The notes under the pieces were generated by a model. It searched no databases. It was given only the letters and a program-made list of their open reading frames with translations, and was not told the origin of the DNA. The position numbers and the translations under genes are program-made. A stretch of DNA of 64,000 nt, from contig NZ_JAJOZS010000010.1 of assembly GCF_021168555.1 (NCBI RefSeq), positions 62,001 through 126,000 on the forward strand, read 5' to 3'. Below are positions 29,895 to 39,114 of this stretch, one piece after another (the first letter of the stretch is position 1; each line of letters opens with the position of its first letter). The stretch is from Stenotrophomonas sp. MMGLT7. GTDB lineage: Bacteria > Pseudomonadota > Gammaproteobacteria > Xanthomonadales > Xanthomonadaceae.

Positions 29895-30647
29895 TCAGTC
29901 GGACCTGGGCATGCGCTTGACTTGCTCCCAAACCTGGTTCAAATGGGCGCGGAAGACTGCCGGCGCTCCGGCCAGGTTATCGCTATCGCTGCGTTCGCCG
30001 CCGAACGGTGTATCCCCATCGATCTCGATCAGCGACTCGCCATCGATCGCATAACGTTGCCTGCCCTGCAACAGCTCGATCTTCAATTGCTGCGGATCCA
30101 CGCCGCCGCCACAGGAATTGTGGCTGGCCAAGGTGATCTCGGCCCGGCCATCGCGGTCTAGGTCCGTCGCCTGCACCTGATTCAGGAAATAACCCACATC
30201 CAAGTCTAGCCCTTGGCATTCGACGGATTGCTCTCTTTGCCATGCCATCTCGAAGGGCGCCCCCGCATTGACCCGACGGTAAAGTGCAGCCCTGAGTACG
30301 ACCTGCTCGCTGTCATCCTCAACATCCTTGCCCTTCATCACACCACTTTCTCGCGACAACAGCACAACCGCTTCGCCATCCTTGTCTTGAAAATGCAATT
30401 GCTTGAGCAATGAGCCATGTTTCAGCCTGCTGGTTTCCAGCACGGGGAGATCGGGTAGCAGATGCAATTGCGGCATTGCCTCCAACGTGCCGTTGGCAGT
30501 TGGCGCCGGGACGGACGTAACCTCGGCCAGCGCGTTGCCGTCGCAACCCGCTAAGCCGGACACCAGCAGTGCCATACCCAACAGGTCGCCGTGATCAACG
30601 CGTGCTACCACTCGCCATGCGCACGACAAAGATGCCCAGTGCTTCAT
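29895..30647 (-). CDS. Putative immunity lipoprotein with a DxDxDG calcium-like loop
   Basis: The 250-residue product has a hydrophobic stretch ending in a lipobox (LLVSGLAGCDG). The signal is long from ATG 30647, so the start is uncertain. The central segment ATDLDRDGRAEITLAS has the D-x-D-x-D-G spacing of FG-GAP or VCBS-type beta-propeller repeats. Similar loops occur in three other lipoprotein or secreted genes of this island. The context at the decayed 3' end of the vgrG island suggests an immunity protein against a periplasm-acting effector, but the cognate toxin is only a fragment. Function is inferred from position. Confidence 0.6.
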   Translation of the reverse strand: MKHWASLSCAWRVVARVDHGDLLGMALLVSGLAGCDGNALAEVTSVPAPTANGTLEAMPQLHLLPDLPVLETSRLKHGSLLKQLHFQDKDGEAVVLLSRESGVMKGKDVEDDSEQVVLRAALYRRVNAGAPFEMAWQREQSVECQGLDLDVGYFLNQVQATDLDRDGRAEITLASHNSCGGGVDPQQLKIELLQGRQRYAIDGESLIEIDGDTPFGGERSDSDNLAGAPAVFRAHLNQVWEQVKRMPRSD

Positions 30648-30737
30648 TGAGTGCAGATATGGTGGTTCCATCTAACAGTCGCGTGGCACGTTCATGTACC
30701 TCGGCATAGTTTGGCAATTCAAGCGCCAAGGCAACTG

Positions 30738-30960
30738 CCGGCTACCGTTGCGGCGAGGCGATGCGTTGCCTCTCCTTGTCCCAGTCGGCCCTGCAGGATT
30801 CATAGATGTCCTTATCGATCGCATCACACTGCGTCGCCGGCGCCCCACTGGTGTGACGGATGATCAGGCGCGAGAGTGCATCGCCAGCCGCGGCTTCTTG
30901 CGTAGCTCGTCGGGAGTCAGGACCTTGTGGTCCATATCGATCATGTCGCAGATTTGGGGA
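30738..30960 (-). pseudogene. Fragment of an EF-hand-containing T6SS effector
   Basis: Read on the minus strand with frame changes, this stretch encodes MIDMDHKVLTPDELRKK and, after a shift, segments matching LSRLIIRHTS and CDAIDKDIYES. These align with the EF-hand and following region of the effectors at 36.6-36.9 kb and 40.7-40.9 kb (DLDDDKVLTPDELRKAL and AIDKDIPENRKGDW). Both flanks are missing. It is the relic of a further cassette. Confidence 0.65.
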
Positions 30961-31276
30961 AACACAGAGGGGTCAGAGGAAAAATCTGTTTGAAGCACAT
31001 ATTTCTTCCAACCTTGGCAACCCGTGCCGTCATCCGCGCCACGATCAGGGCACTCAACCGCGACCAGGACGCCATCTCCAAGAGATACCTATCAACACTC
31101 TGATCCAAATAATCTTCCCTTTACGCGTGGTGTATCAAGAGACACCGGCTCAATCGGTTTGTATTGAAACTCCTTGAGATCAAAACGAAGCAAAAAAAAA
31201 GAATGGCTAACACCCACTTAACTTCACCTCAAGATCAAGGACTATTCAAAACAATCATGAACTTCCTAAAAGAATC
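30961..31276. other. Gap with no recognised gene
   Basis: This stretch separates the effector relic from the next immunity-like gene. It contains an A homopolymer near 31192 and no reading frame I can support. The phrase gaggggtcagag near 30967 resembles sequence often found beside mobile elements, but nothing firm can be said. Confidence 0.4.
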
Positions 31277-31792
31277 CTACTTGCGCGCTTTCACTATAGG
31301 TTTAGATCCCTCACAAACAATTTTCTCTTTTGTCTCTTTATCCTCGATACCTTCAACAGTTTGAATAGGCAATACAGCGTTGACCACTGACACGCTTGGG
31401 TCAAAGAACTCTGAAATAACGGAGCTTAGATCCCTAGAAAAAATTATGCGATAAAAACTTCTAAATTCCAAGTCAGCGTGTGACTCTGGCCCAATCTGAA
31501 TGACGGCATCTACAGATTTCCCGCCACACCCGTTACTACTAACATAAAACAAACGTTCCATGTTTGACAATCCAGCTTCCGGTAGCTTGACTTTATTTAT
31601 TTTCCCACTCGACGCTCGCGCCAACAAATATGTCCCGTCACGAGAATGTTCCACCTCAAATTTATAACCATCAGACTCTACCGACATCCCTTTACTCAAA
31701 GTCTCCGGCGTAAATATCTCTGAGCCAGATGGAACTTCTGCATACGCGAAACAGGATGTCAATAACAACACAGCCAGGAAATTCGCCTTCAT
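31277..31792 (-). CDS. Small exported protein, putative immunity factor
   Basis: The 171-residue product begins with a signal peptide (MKANFLAVLLLTSCFAYAEV); a Cys in this region might also act as a lipobox. The rest is soluble with two cysteines (SSNGCGG and IVCEGSKP) that could form a disulfide. The sequence is AT-rich compared with the core chromosome, a sign of transfer. It lies 45 bases after a GH19-like effector fragment, the position of an immunity gene in the other cassettes. I do not recognise a family. Confidence 0.6.
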   Translation of the reverse strand: MKANFLAVLLLTSCFAYAEVPSGSEIFTPETLSKGMSVESDGYKFEVEHSRDGTYLLARASSGKINKVKLPEAGLSNMERLFYVSSNGCGGKSVDAVIQIGPESHADLEFRSFYRIIFSRDLSSVISEFFDPSVSVVNAVLPIQTVEGIEDKETKEKIVCEGSKPIVKARK

Positions 31793-31837
31793 CTCATATT
31801 CCTATTAAATTTTAGTGTTCAGTCGGCACAAAATCAG

Positions 31838-32198
31838 TCAAAAGGCATCCCTAAACACGTGTTCGGCCCATATACCACTCACAAACCCCCACCTCTCCCC
31901 ATAACTTTTTGTACTCTTATTTATAACACTCGTTATACTGTCAGTCGCATCCCGCGTTATACCCTTATCGGCATGCAGATAAAGCTTATGCTTAACCCAA
32001 AAGTACAGCCCAGAACGAACGGCGTAGAGAGGCTCATTCACCTTATCTGGCTCAGCTTCGAAGTCAACATATTCGCCCTATATTTCTTGGTGCGACACCG
32101 TGAAGTTTCGATAGTTTGTTCGATCAGTCAATTGTTTCAACCCTCTCCCTCGGTATCTCCATCCATCGCCGGGCTGCGTGTTTCCCAGCTTATAACCA
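31838..32198 (-). pseudogene. C-terminal fragment of a GH19-like peptidoglycan hydrolase
   Basis: On the minus strand from the IS boundary the frame reads [23 protein letters not shown], the classic GH19/endolysin signature, and continues through VNEPLYAVRSGLYFW to a natural stop at 31838. An in-frame TAG at 32078-32080 interrupts it at a position where the related effector has Trp (NVWPDE). The 5' part of the gene has been removed at the insertion-sequence end. It is a second, distinct copy of the domain found at 35.8-36.5 kb and shows that a glutamine codon is native at the site where that copy has a stop. Confidence 0.75.
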
Positions 32199-32930
32199 GG
32201 TCTTAGGAAGCAAACGCTGCCACTGAAGCGGCTATCTTCCTGATGTGACTCAGAAAAACAGGTACTTCGCCCGTTCCAAAATCAGCGAGGCTCGATTTCG
32301 AGCCCTCTTGCGCTACTTTGCCCTGGATCTGACCGGCCGAACTGACCGGCATCAGCCTCCGCTGTGTCAATGCCATCTTCCTGCGAATCCGGCAACGCAT
32401 AGCCGAAGAATGCGAGCGACACTCGCCCTTTAACTGCGAGGTCGAAGTCGATGAATCCTTCTTCGGGCCCTGGCGTGTACGCAGCAAGTGCGGACGCGGG
32501 GCGTACAAGAAAACCATCGTCTTCGGCATGCTCAAGCGCGACGACTGCGTCTACACCCAGATCGTCCCCAATTGCCGAGCCGCCACGCTCCAGGCAGTGA
32601 TTCGAGGCCATATCGCGCTCGACAGCACGATCCTCTCCGATTGCCTGTCCAGCTACGACGGTCTGGTGGATCTGGGCTATGCCAAGCACCTGCGCATCCG
32701 CCACAGCGATGACCATGGGCTGAAGGACTCAACCACATCAACGGCATCGAAAGCTTCTGGAGCTATGCCAAGCGCCGTTTGGCCAAGTTCAATGGCTTGT
32801 CCAAACAGACCTTCCAACTGCACCTGAAGGAGTGCGAGTACCGCTTCAACCACCGCCACGACGATCTCTATCGGGCCGTCCTGAAGTTGCTACGATCCCA
32901 CCCAACCTAGAGCGTTTGCTTCCTAAGACC
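32199..32930 (+). mobile_element. IS1595-family insertion sequence, degraded
   Basis: The 732-base element is bounded by perfect 20-base inverted repeats (ggtcttaggaagcaaacgct on the left and its complement on the right). It contains one transposase frame broken by frameshifts. The flanking eight bases (tataacca and ctaaccat) are not an exact target duplication. Together with unrelated parts of GH19-type sequence on the two sides, this suggests a rearrangement after insertion. The family assignment rests on the transposase sequence and is from memory of related Xanthomonas elements. Confidence 0.8.
32245..32910 (+). pseudogene. IS1595-family transposase, frameshifted
   Basis: The reading frame starts at a GTG (32245) with [24 protein letters not shown]. 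It shifts frame around 32330-32345 into AELTGISLRCVNAIFLRIRQ and then CEVEVDESFFGPWRVRSKCG, which contains an acidic catalytic residue. It shifts again near 32728 into NHINGIESFWSYAKRRLAKF and ends at 32910. The IESFW and RLAKFNG blocks are characteristic of the ISXO2-type DDE domain of IS1595 transposases. Two frameshifts make the element non-autonomous. Confidence 0.8.
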
Positions 32931-32934
32931 CTAA

Positions 32935-32998
32935 CCATTGGTATCTTTGTTGATAATAGCCGAAATTGAATTGATCCTGATATCTGAGCCCCTTCTCA
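32935..32998 (-). pseudogene. Short remnant of a GH19-like effector C-terminus
   Basis: On the minus strand a stretch encodes INSISAIINKDTN, matching VNSIAAVINKDTD in the effector near 35.9 kb. It is cut off by the insertion sequence at 32930 and overlaps the stop of the neighbouring exported protein. Only about 20 codons remain. Confidence 0.5.
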
Positions 32999-33760
32999 GC
33001 GATTTGGCTCTACGGGCTCCAGGAATTCACAATGCATCCACTTGATGATCGACTTCGACTTGCCTCGATAGCGAACATTGCACCAACCGGCTGTGGCGTC
33101 TTCCACGGACAGCACATCACCTTGAATCAAGTATGTTTTGCTAATTTCTCTAGAGCTTGGCTCCAGATAGAGAAATGCCTTGTTAGTGACGATCGCAGAT
33201 ACCGGCGCTTCAGACGCGGCACTGTATATAGGAGAGTGCAACGCTGAGATAACTTTCTCGCGTGTTTTGTATGGGTAACGATATGTAATGTTCCCGTTCG
33301 GGCCACTAAGATCGCCGCCACCATCGAAGAACTTATTTGCTGAAAAATCTAATTCCGGGCGTTTTCCAGAGGTGTCGAATACGGTTACATCATAAAGTCT
33401 ACCTGCTATCTCGAACGTACTCGGAGCATCACTACTATGAATGACAGCGATACGCTCTGATTCTCGACCTGTGACCAGGAATGCATCCTCGATAATGCTT
33501 TCTGTACCGGAGTAAGGTAGCTCGTAAAGAAATTCCGGCTGCGCCTTACCGGACGAAAAGTAGACGGAAATAGCCTCCGGATCGGTAGAAGTAGCGGTTG
33601 TTGTTCCTTCATTCGCCGAAGTGAAGAAGAAGCAAAAGGAAAATTTCTTCGATTGTATGGGCTTTCTAGCCTCTTTAAGACCGGGAATATTACAGAGTAG
33701 CTCACTCGCTTGTGACGAGAAGGAAAAAGCTAGAAGTGCGATGATGAAGAACTTAGTCAT
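32996..33760 (-). CDS. Exported protein with C-terminal SH3-like domain (paralogue A)
   Basis: The 254-residue product has a signal peptide (MTKFFIIALLAFSFSSQAS) and a C-terminal domain resembling bacterial SH3: AIVTNKAFLYLEPS, KTYLIQGDVLSVED, CNVRYRGKSKSIIKWMHCEFLEPV. A neighbouring gene at 34201-35058 shares the same C-terminal pattern. Bacterial SH3 domains bind peptidoglycan or peptides. The N-terminal part has two cysteines (LLCNIPG and FSFCFFF). It lies among effector fragments and is probably an immunity or accessory protein of a lost cassette. The region is low in GC. Confidence 0.65.
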   Translation of the reverse strand: MTKFFIIALLAFSFSSQASELLCNIPGLKEARKPIQSKKFSFCFFFTSANEGTTTATSTDPEAISVYFSSGKAQPEFLYELPYSGTESIIEDAFLVTGRESERIAVIHSSDAPSTFEIAGRLYDVTVFDTSGKRPELDFSANKFFDGGGDLSGPNGNITYRYPYKTREKVISALHSPIYSAASEAPVSAIVTNKAFLYLEPSSREISKTYLIQGDVLSVEDATAGWCNVRYRGKSKSIIKWMHCEFLEPVEPNR

Positions 33761-34200
33761 TGCTTAGGCATCCGCCATTAAACTCCTTATTGAAGATCGG
33801 AGAAATCTACTTCCTGTATATTTTCTGATTTGCTGAGACAGACAAAGCTAGCATTGATGAGCCTCGTCAAAAAAATTCTAAAAATAGCATCTATACGGAG
33901 CACATGTTTTCTCTCACCCTTCTTCCGGTCCCTTCGTACAGCGGGCCGTTAGCATAGGGCAAGCAACCTGTTTTTGGAGGTGCTGCAGAACAGGTAGTTG
34001 GGGCCCTCTCCTGCAACGTCAGGGGAGCTAAGCTCCCCACTGGCGGATCGTCGTCGTTACCCGACATCGGCTTGATGGTGGACTAGCCGTTGACCAAGGC
34101 GCGGTAGCCCGTCCAGACCGGGATCGATTACCTCCAGCAGCACCTGATGGCGCAGATTAGCCAACAAGCATCGCTGACACCAACCGAATACCATTGAGGG
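33761..34200. other. Gap with no recognised gene
   Basis: About 440 bases between the two SH3-like genes. The half near 33.9-34.2 kb returns to high GC and contains no long frame; it may be a relic of a mobile element or of an older cassette. Nothing is firmly identified. Confidence 0.4.
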
Positions 34201-35058
34201 CTATTTCGTCAACTTAACGTCTTTCTCATCCACCCAGCCTACCGTCGTTTTCTTGCCTCTATATTCGAACTGGTAGTAGGTAGCGCCGCGCGTACTTTTG
34301 AAATCCAGCAATCTGACTTTATCACCTTTGATTAGGTAGGAGCGCAGGGGCGCAAAACCACCGCCGGAGGAAACCTGCCAGATAGTGGCTTTGACGTTTG
34401 TCACGTACGCGTTTACAGCCATTTCAGAAGCAGAAAAAACCAACCGTGTCGCAATGCAATCACCGTTGGCTGTGCATTTCCGTACGCTTTCAACACTGTC
34501 GTCCAAGCTATCGCGCTTCTCGCAAAGGTAAGGTAACTCCCCTTGCGGATAGCAGAGCTTCTCCTTGTGCCAACGCGCCGCATCACGATAATTACTGATG
34601 ACGATGCCCCCAATGAAGTCGGGATTCATGATACTGGGAATTCCAGGCACTTTGCTGGGCGCAGAAGAGGGCGATACCATATAGATATCATACGACTCAT
34701 TGACGTCGCTTTCTGCTGTCTTCAGCGCGATGAAGCACTGGCGGTTTCCCCAGAAGTCGCCAACGATTGCATCCACTGGCTCATCTCCAAGTTCGTTATG
34801 CACGACCAATTGGCCTGCCGCAGACTTTAACTCGATCCCACTATCCGTCAGGCGCACAGAAAACGGCGTACTGTGGCATTTGTCGATCTTGGTCGGCATC
34901 GCTGCTTTTTGTATTTCGATGTAATCGTAGTTGACAGAGGAAGCCAAAGCCGCGGGGACACTAGAAAACATCAGGCAGAGCATATAGAGAAACCCATGGT
35001 TCGAATAATGGTCATTTGAGATTTTTCTTATATGCCAGAATTGATTTTTACATTCCAT
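34201..35058 (-). CDS. Exported protein with C-terminal SH3-like domain (paralogue B)
   Basis: This 285-residue product has a hydrophobic export signal at residues 24-40 (LYMLCLMFSSVPAALAS) after a long charged N-terminus. ATG 35058 is kept because aggggg lies just upstream. The C-terminal 70 residues form an SH3-like unit (AYVTNVKATIWQVS, RSYLIKGDKVRLLDF, YQFEYRGKKTTVGWVDEKDV) similar to that of the gene at 32996. The middle part carries several cysteines. It lies downstream of the effector and immunity pair of the preceding cassette and is likely another immunity or periplasmic accessory protein. No family is recognised. Confidence 0.65.
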   Translation of the reverse strand: MECKNQFWHIRKISNDHYSNHGFLYMLCLMFSSVPAALASSVNYDYIEIQKAAMPTKIDKCHSTPFSVRLTDSGIELKSAAGQLVVHNELGDEPVDAIVGDFWGNRQCFIALKTAESDVNESYDIYMVSPSSAPSKVPGIPSIMNPDFIGGIVISNYRDAARWHKEKLCYPQGELPYLCEKRDSLDDSVESVRKCTANGDCIATRLVFSASEMAVNAYVTNVKATIWQVSSGGGFAPLRSYLIKGDKVRLLDFKSTRGATYYQFEYRGKKTTVGWVDEKDVKLTK

Positions 35059-35240
35059 AAACCCCCTATCGCCCCGAGTGATAGCCCTATACTGACTTCC
35101 ATCCTAGTACGCTGAACTCGCTTATTTACCGAGCGCCTTGGCCGCGCCGATGGTGATGGACCGGACTACTGATTGATCAAGAACATCCCTTGCTTTAAGC
35201 TACCATGATCTTTATAAGCTCTTTTTACGCTAATGATTAT

Positions 35241-35819
35241 TCAGGGACGTATGCGCGTCTTGTCCAGAAGCTTTTTGATACTTCCCGCATCACGATAGGG
35301 ATAGTGGACTTTTCTACCTTCTCTTACGCCATCCATCCCCGATCCAATCACCCTCTCCACTTGCTCCATCCGCGAGAATGAATTCCCGTTGGCAGATGTT
35401 TTATAGACATATGTCCGGTAGAAATTTCCGGACGTCCTGAGGCCTGGGTGACTTACTTCCCAGCGTGCTATTACGAATAATTCTTTCTGCCCGTCACTAT
35501 CGACATCCCGGGTGAATACTGATTCGATTTGAGCGGCACCGCCTTCGGGCTCAATCTTACCCAGGAAGCGCATATTCCTCTCGGCATCAGCTGCTGTAGA
35601 GATGTACATCTCTATGTCAGGATCGCGTCCATCACTCTTGGAATAAAAGAACCGAATTAGCGAGCCACGGACAGGAAAGTCGATCTTCAATTGCGGCGCG
35701 GCAACTACTCTATCGCCCTCTGAATATATCGCACCAGCATACGTGACACCCAAAGGCATCATCACAAATATGGCCAAAATGGCTATGCGAAGAAAACGCC
35801 AAATACCATTCATCAACAT
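35241..35819 (-). CDS. Exported immunity candidate with a DxDxDG loop
   Basis: The 192-residue product has a signal peptide (WRFLRIAILAIFVMMPLGVTYAGA). Near residue 108 it has TRDVDSDGQKELFVIARW, a D-x-D-x-D-G loop followed by a beta-strand, as in FG-GAP/VCBS repeats. ATG 35819 and ATG 35813 are both possible. It begins eight bases after the end of the M23/GH19 effector relic, the normal place for the matching immunity gene. Because the effector is broken, this gene may be a retained orphan immunity. Confidence 0.65.
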   Translation of the reverse strand: MLMNGIWRFLRIAILAIFVMMPLGVTYAGAIYSEGDRVVAAPQLKIDFPVRGSLIRFFYSKSDGRDPDIEMYISTAADAERNMRFLGKIEPEGGAAQIESVFTRDVDSDGQKELFVIARWEVSHPGLRTSGNFYRTYVYKTSANGNSFSRMEQVERVIGSGMDGVREGRKVHYPYRDAGSIKKLLDKTRIRP

Positions 35820-35826
35820 GACTCGA

Positions 35827-37349
35827 TTAGTTCTTAACGGGTTCGAATGTTTTCCAATTCCATATTATTTTGAAATGCCCCTTGCGGGCGGCATAACTGT
35901 CGGTATCCTTGTTGATGACAGCTGCGATTGAATTGACATTGGCATCTGTTGCCCCCTTGTCAGCGATTTCGTAAAGCTTGTTGTGTAGCCAGAAGTATAC
36001 TGCAGAACGCACTGCGTACTTGGGCTGAACCAGCAGATCCGGATTATTCACGTAGTCGGGAGATTCATCGGGCCATACGTTGCGGTAGTTATCCTGGAAA
36101 CTTTGATAGTTACCCTTCCAGGTAAGTTACTTAAGTCCGCGACCACGGTACTTCCACCCCTCGCCCAATGAGGGGTCGCCATGACCCTCCCGATTGGAAT
36201 AGGCACGATTGGCTATCGCTTCTTGGTCGGCGGAATGTGCCGATGTGCGGCCATACAATTCGGCTTCGGAAGGATTACGACGGAAGTAGGAGAATGTTCC
36301 CTTCAATCCTTCAGGCGAGTAGTCTAGGTTTTCTACCGTGCGCGCATTAGCTCCAGCCTCTTCTCGAACTTGTGCGAAGAAGTGAGAAAGTCTCAAGTTA
36401 GTATCCAGCTTGTATCCTTCTATGTTCTCGTTGATCTCATCGACAAAGGATTGCAATTTTGCCGTATCTACTGAACGTGATTCAAATACTGCCCTGAGCA
36501 TTCCAAAGTCAACTTTTCGGTTTTATTGGCAAAACTTCTTATCAATCCGATCGGATGGAAATGATAGATTTTTGCATCCTTAGGCAGCCCTGTCTGGGGA
36601 GCTACAGCACTCCACCATTGCAATGTCTGGAATTTTTCCTTCTCCCTTTCCCAATCACCCTTACGATTTTCCGGAATATCCTTGTCGATCGCATCCCACT
36701 GCGCAGCCGGCGTTCCCCATTCGCTGGTGTGATGGATGATCAAGCGGGAGAGCGCATCCGCCAGCCAGGGCTGCTTGAGCGCCTTGCGTAGCTCGTCGGG
36801 AGTCAGAACCTTATCGTCGTCCAGGTCGATCGCGTCACAGACCCGGGAGAACAGGGGACCGCCGTTGGCTTCGGCGGCTCTGGCCGCCATTGCCGCCTGC
36901 TCGTCCGGCCGGGCCTGCTTGGTCGCGTCGATATGGCGGGCGTACAACTGCTCGGGCGTACTGGCCTCGCCCTCCACGATCTCGAAGCCGGGCCAGTCCC
37001 ATGGCGAGCAGAGCGTGACCTGGGGATGGCCCTTCTCCCGCACCCAGCCGATACGCGTGCTGCCCTCCACGGTGCCGACATCCACCTCCCACCAGCGGGT
37101 ACCGTCGGCCTCAGCGGCGACCTTGGTCAACTGCTTGATCGCCACGACGCGGATGGAGTTGGCAGTCGGTCCGTCGCCCTGTCCGACCTGCAACGGGAAT
37201 TGGCTCCAGGCCTGCATGTCGCGCCCGGATACGCTGCCGTCGCTGCCCATCATGTCCGCTTCGATCCACACCGGGGTGCCCGCGGGGACCAGCACCTGGC
37301 GGCGCGTGTAGGCGGCTTTCGCTTCCTTGCCGAGCGCATTGTAGGCAGA
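35827..37349 (-). pseudogene. 3' part of a broken effector: SH3-like, EF-hand and GH19-like domains
   Basis: This continues the effector that begins at 38666, after an in-frame TAG at 37350-37352. The frame stays open through PWDWPGFEIVEGEA and the EF-hand DLDDDKVLTPDE to about 36515. There a frameshift in a run of A leads into MLRAVFESRSVDTAKLQ and the GH19-like domain LSHFFAQVREEAG and GEGWKYRGRGLK. A second in-frame stop, TAA at 36127-36129, replaces the glutamine conserved in the sister copy (GRGLKQLT). The rest, LTWKGNYQSFQ to FEPVKN, is still in frame to the natural stop at 35827. Three lesions in one gene make it a pseudogene unless stops are recoded. Confidence 0.8.
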
Positions 37350-38666
37350 CTAGGTAATGGCATCGGCATCCTGCGCACCGACGAAGCGGTGGGGAATCTT
37401 GCCGCCCGGGTAGCTGTTGGTGGCGGCATCGTACGTGCCCAGTGCACTGCGCTCGGCGATCTCCAGCGTGCCCTTGCGTACCTGTATCCAGCCATCGGAC
37501 GCCTTGGCCGTGCCGACGGGGAGGAGCGTGTCCTGGGCCGTTATCCGTTGGTCGGCCGGGGGCGGCAGCGTCAGCTTGGCACCCTTGTCGATCTTCAATA
37601 GCACCTTTTGCCTGGCGTCCAGTTGCCTGGCACGTTCACGGCTCTTGGCAATGAAGGCCTTGACGTCATCCGCTGTGAAGACATCCAGTTGCATCAAAGC
37701 GCGGGGACGGGCGCTCGCCAGCGGGTCGGTGTCGACGTAGCGCTCGTATTGCCCAAGATGGCCGATCAGCGCATCCGCCTGGATGGGCTCCGACTTGGGC
37801 AGGACATGGACCGTGTCTCTCTGCGCCGGCTGGGTCGAGGTGTCCAGCTCCTTCTTGTAGGCATACAGCCCCGTCGGATCAGCTGGATTGGTCTGGCCGC
37901 CGACCAAGCGGGTGATGGCAAAGTAGCCCTTCTTGGCCGGGTTCTCTGCGCCCAGTTCCAGTTGGGCGCCACGTGCGGCGTAGCCGGCACAACGGTTGGC
38001 GGCATCACGCAGGTTCAGCCCGATGCCGCCTTCCGGAATGAAGCTGTTCTTGCGATGGTCGTGGTCTTTGGCGCGCTCGCCCACGACGTAGACGCTGCTT
38101 CCCCAGTATCCCGGACGCTTGAGCTTGGCATCGGCCTGGTAGCCGGCCCAATCCATCAGGTGCAGGTAGACGCTGTAGAAGATCAGCGATGGCTCTTCGG
38201 TCTTCTGGTCGCTGGCCTGGGCATCTTCTGGCGTGGGCGCCGCCATGCCGGAACCCTGCTGTTGATTCTGGTTCTGCTTGGCCGTGGGCGCGGGTGGTAG
38301 CTCCAGCCTGTGCCGCACCAGAGTGAAGCTGCGCGAGTAACGTGCCTGGCCGGTGCTGTAGGAAATCGAGGAGTCGCTCGATTCGACCTGGTAGGCGACG
38401 ACTTCACCGTTACCGATGCAGCCAATGCCTTCTCCCTGCGATAGCGTCGCGCCGGTCTGCGCATCGAAATGGATGCCGCCATGCCATTGACCATTGGCGC
38501 CGATGGGATAGAAGCCATCGGAGGCGGTGGAGAGCGCCAGGAAGTAACTCTGCGCGTCGTCCACTGCGGTAGGTTTGGCGTCTGCCTTGTCTGACTCCGC
38601 CTTCTTCTTGAATGGATAGACCAGCTTGCCGATCTTCGCTGGCATCTGCTTCCCATCGTCGGCCAT
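37350..38666 (-). pseudogene. 5' part of the same effector: M23-like domain
   Basis: ATG 38666 follows aggaag and lies 22 bases after the vgrG tail fragment. The encoded 438 residues start MADDGKQMPAKIGKLVYPF and contain an M23-like module: WHGGIHFDAQTGATLSQGEG, a GEVVAYQV strand and, after a variable Gln-rich loop, FYSVYLHLMDW. The same module is present in the effector at 39.8-43.1 kb. The segment ends with the premature TAG at 37350. The product could be made as a truncated protein, but the full effector cannot without read-through. The cargo would act on peptidoglycan of a target cell. Confidence 0.75.
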
Positions 38667-38688
38667 ATCAGTGTCTTCCTTGTAGAAA

Positions 38689-39108
38689 TCAGCCCGAGAA
38701 GTCGAGCATGCGATCCGGCTCCAGATGCACCAGGCCATATGGCAGGGACACGCGCAGATCGCCACTTTCTCCCCCCAGGAACGGCTGCTGGCTCGCCTTG
38801 ACCGTGAACTCCCCCGGGCAGGCGAAGGTGATGTCCCCACCCTCCAGCGTGATCGCGCTCTGACCGGCCTGCAGCACGATCTTCTGCTGCGCCAGCACCT
38901 CGACCCGGTCGTCCGTAGCGGTGACCGTCACGTCCTGGTCGGCCAGAAGTTCCAGTTCGCCGGCATGCGCCTGCAGGCTTACCGGGCCGGCGGCAGCGAT
39001 TGCCTTGATCGGGCCGGCCTGGGCGAACAGGCTGGCGTGCTGGCCGGCCACCGCCGACAGGGTCTGGCCCGCGGCCAAGTGGGCGTCGTCCTGCACCGTC
39101 CAGTGCAT
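38689..39108 (-). pseudogene. Orphan VgrG tail (DUF2345 module), cassette with M23/GH19 effector
   Basis: The 139 codons from HWTVQDDAHLAAGQ to FTVKASQQPFLGGE are almost identical in DNA to 52843-53176 of the complete vgrG, with only a handful of substitutions. After PFLGGE the sequence changes to SGDLRVSLPYGLVHLEPDRMLDFSG and stops. The upstream break lies within ALHWT, six bases from the stop codon of the next gene upstream. No spike domain remains, so on its own it is not a functional VgrG. It looks like a donor module for exchanging the spike tail. Confidence 0.85.
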
Positions 39109-39114
39109 AGTGCG

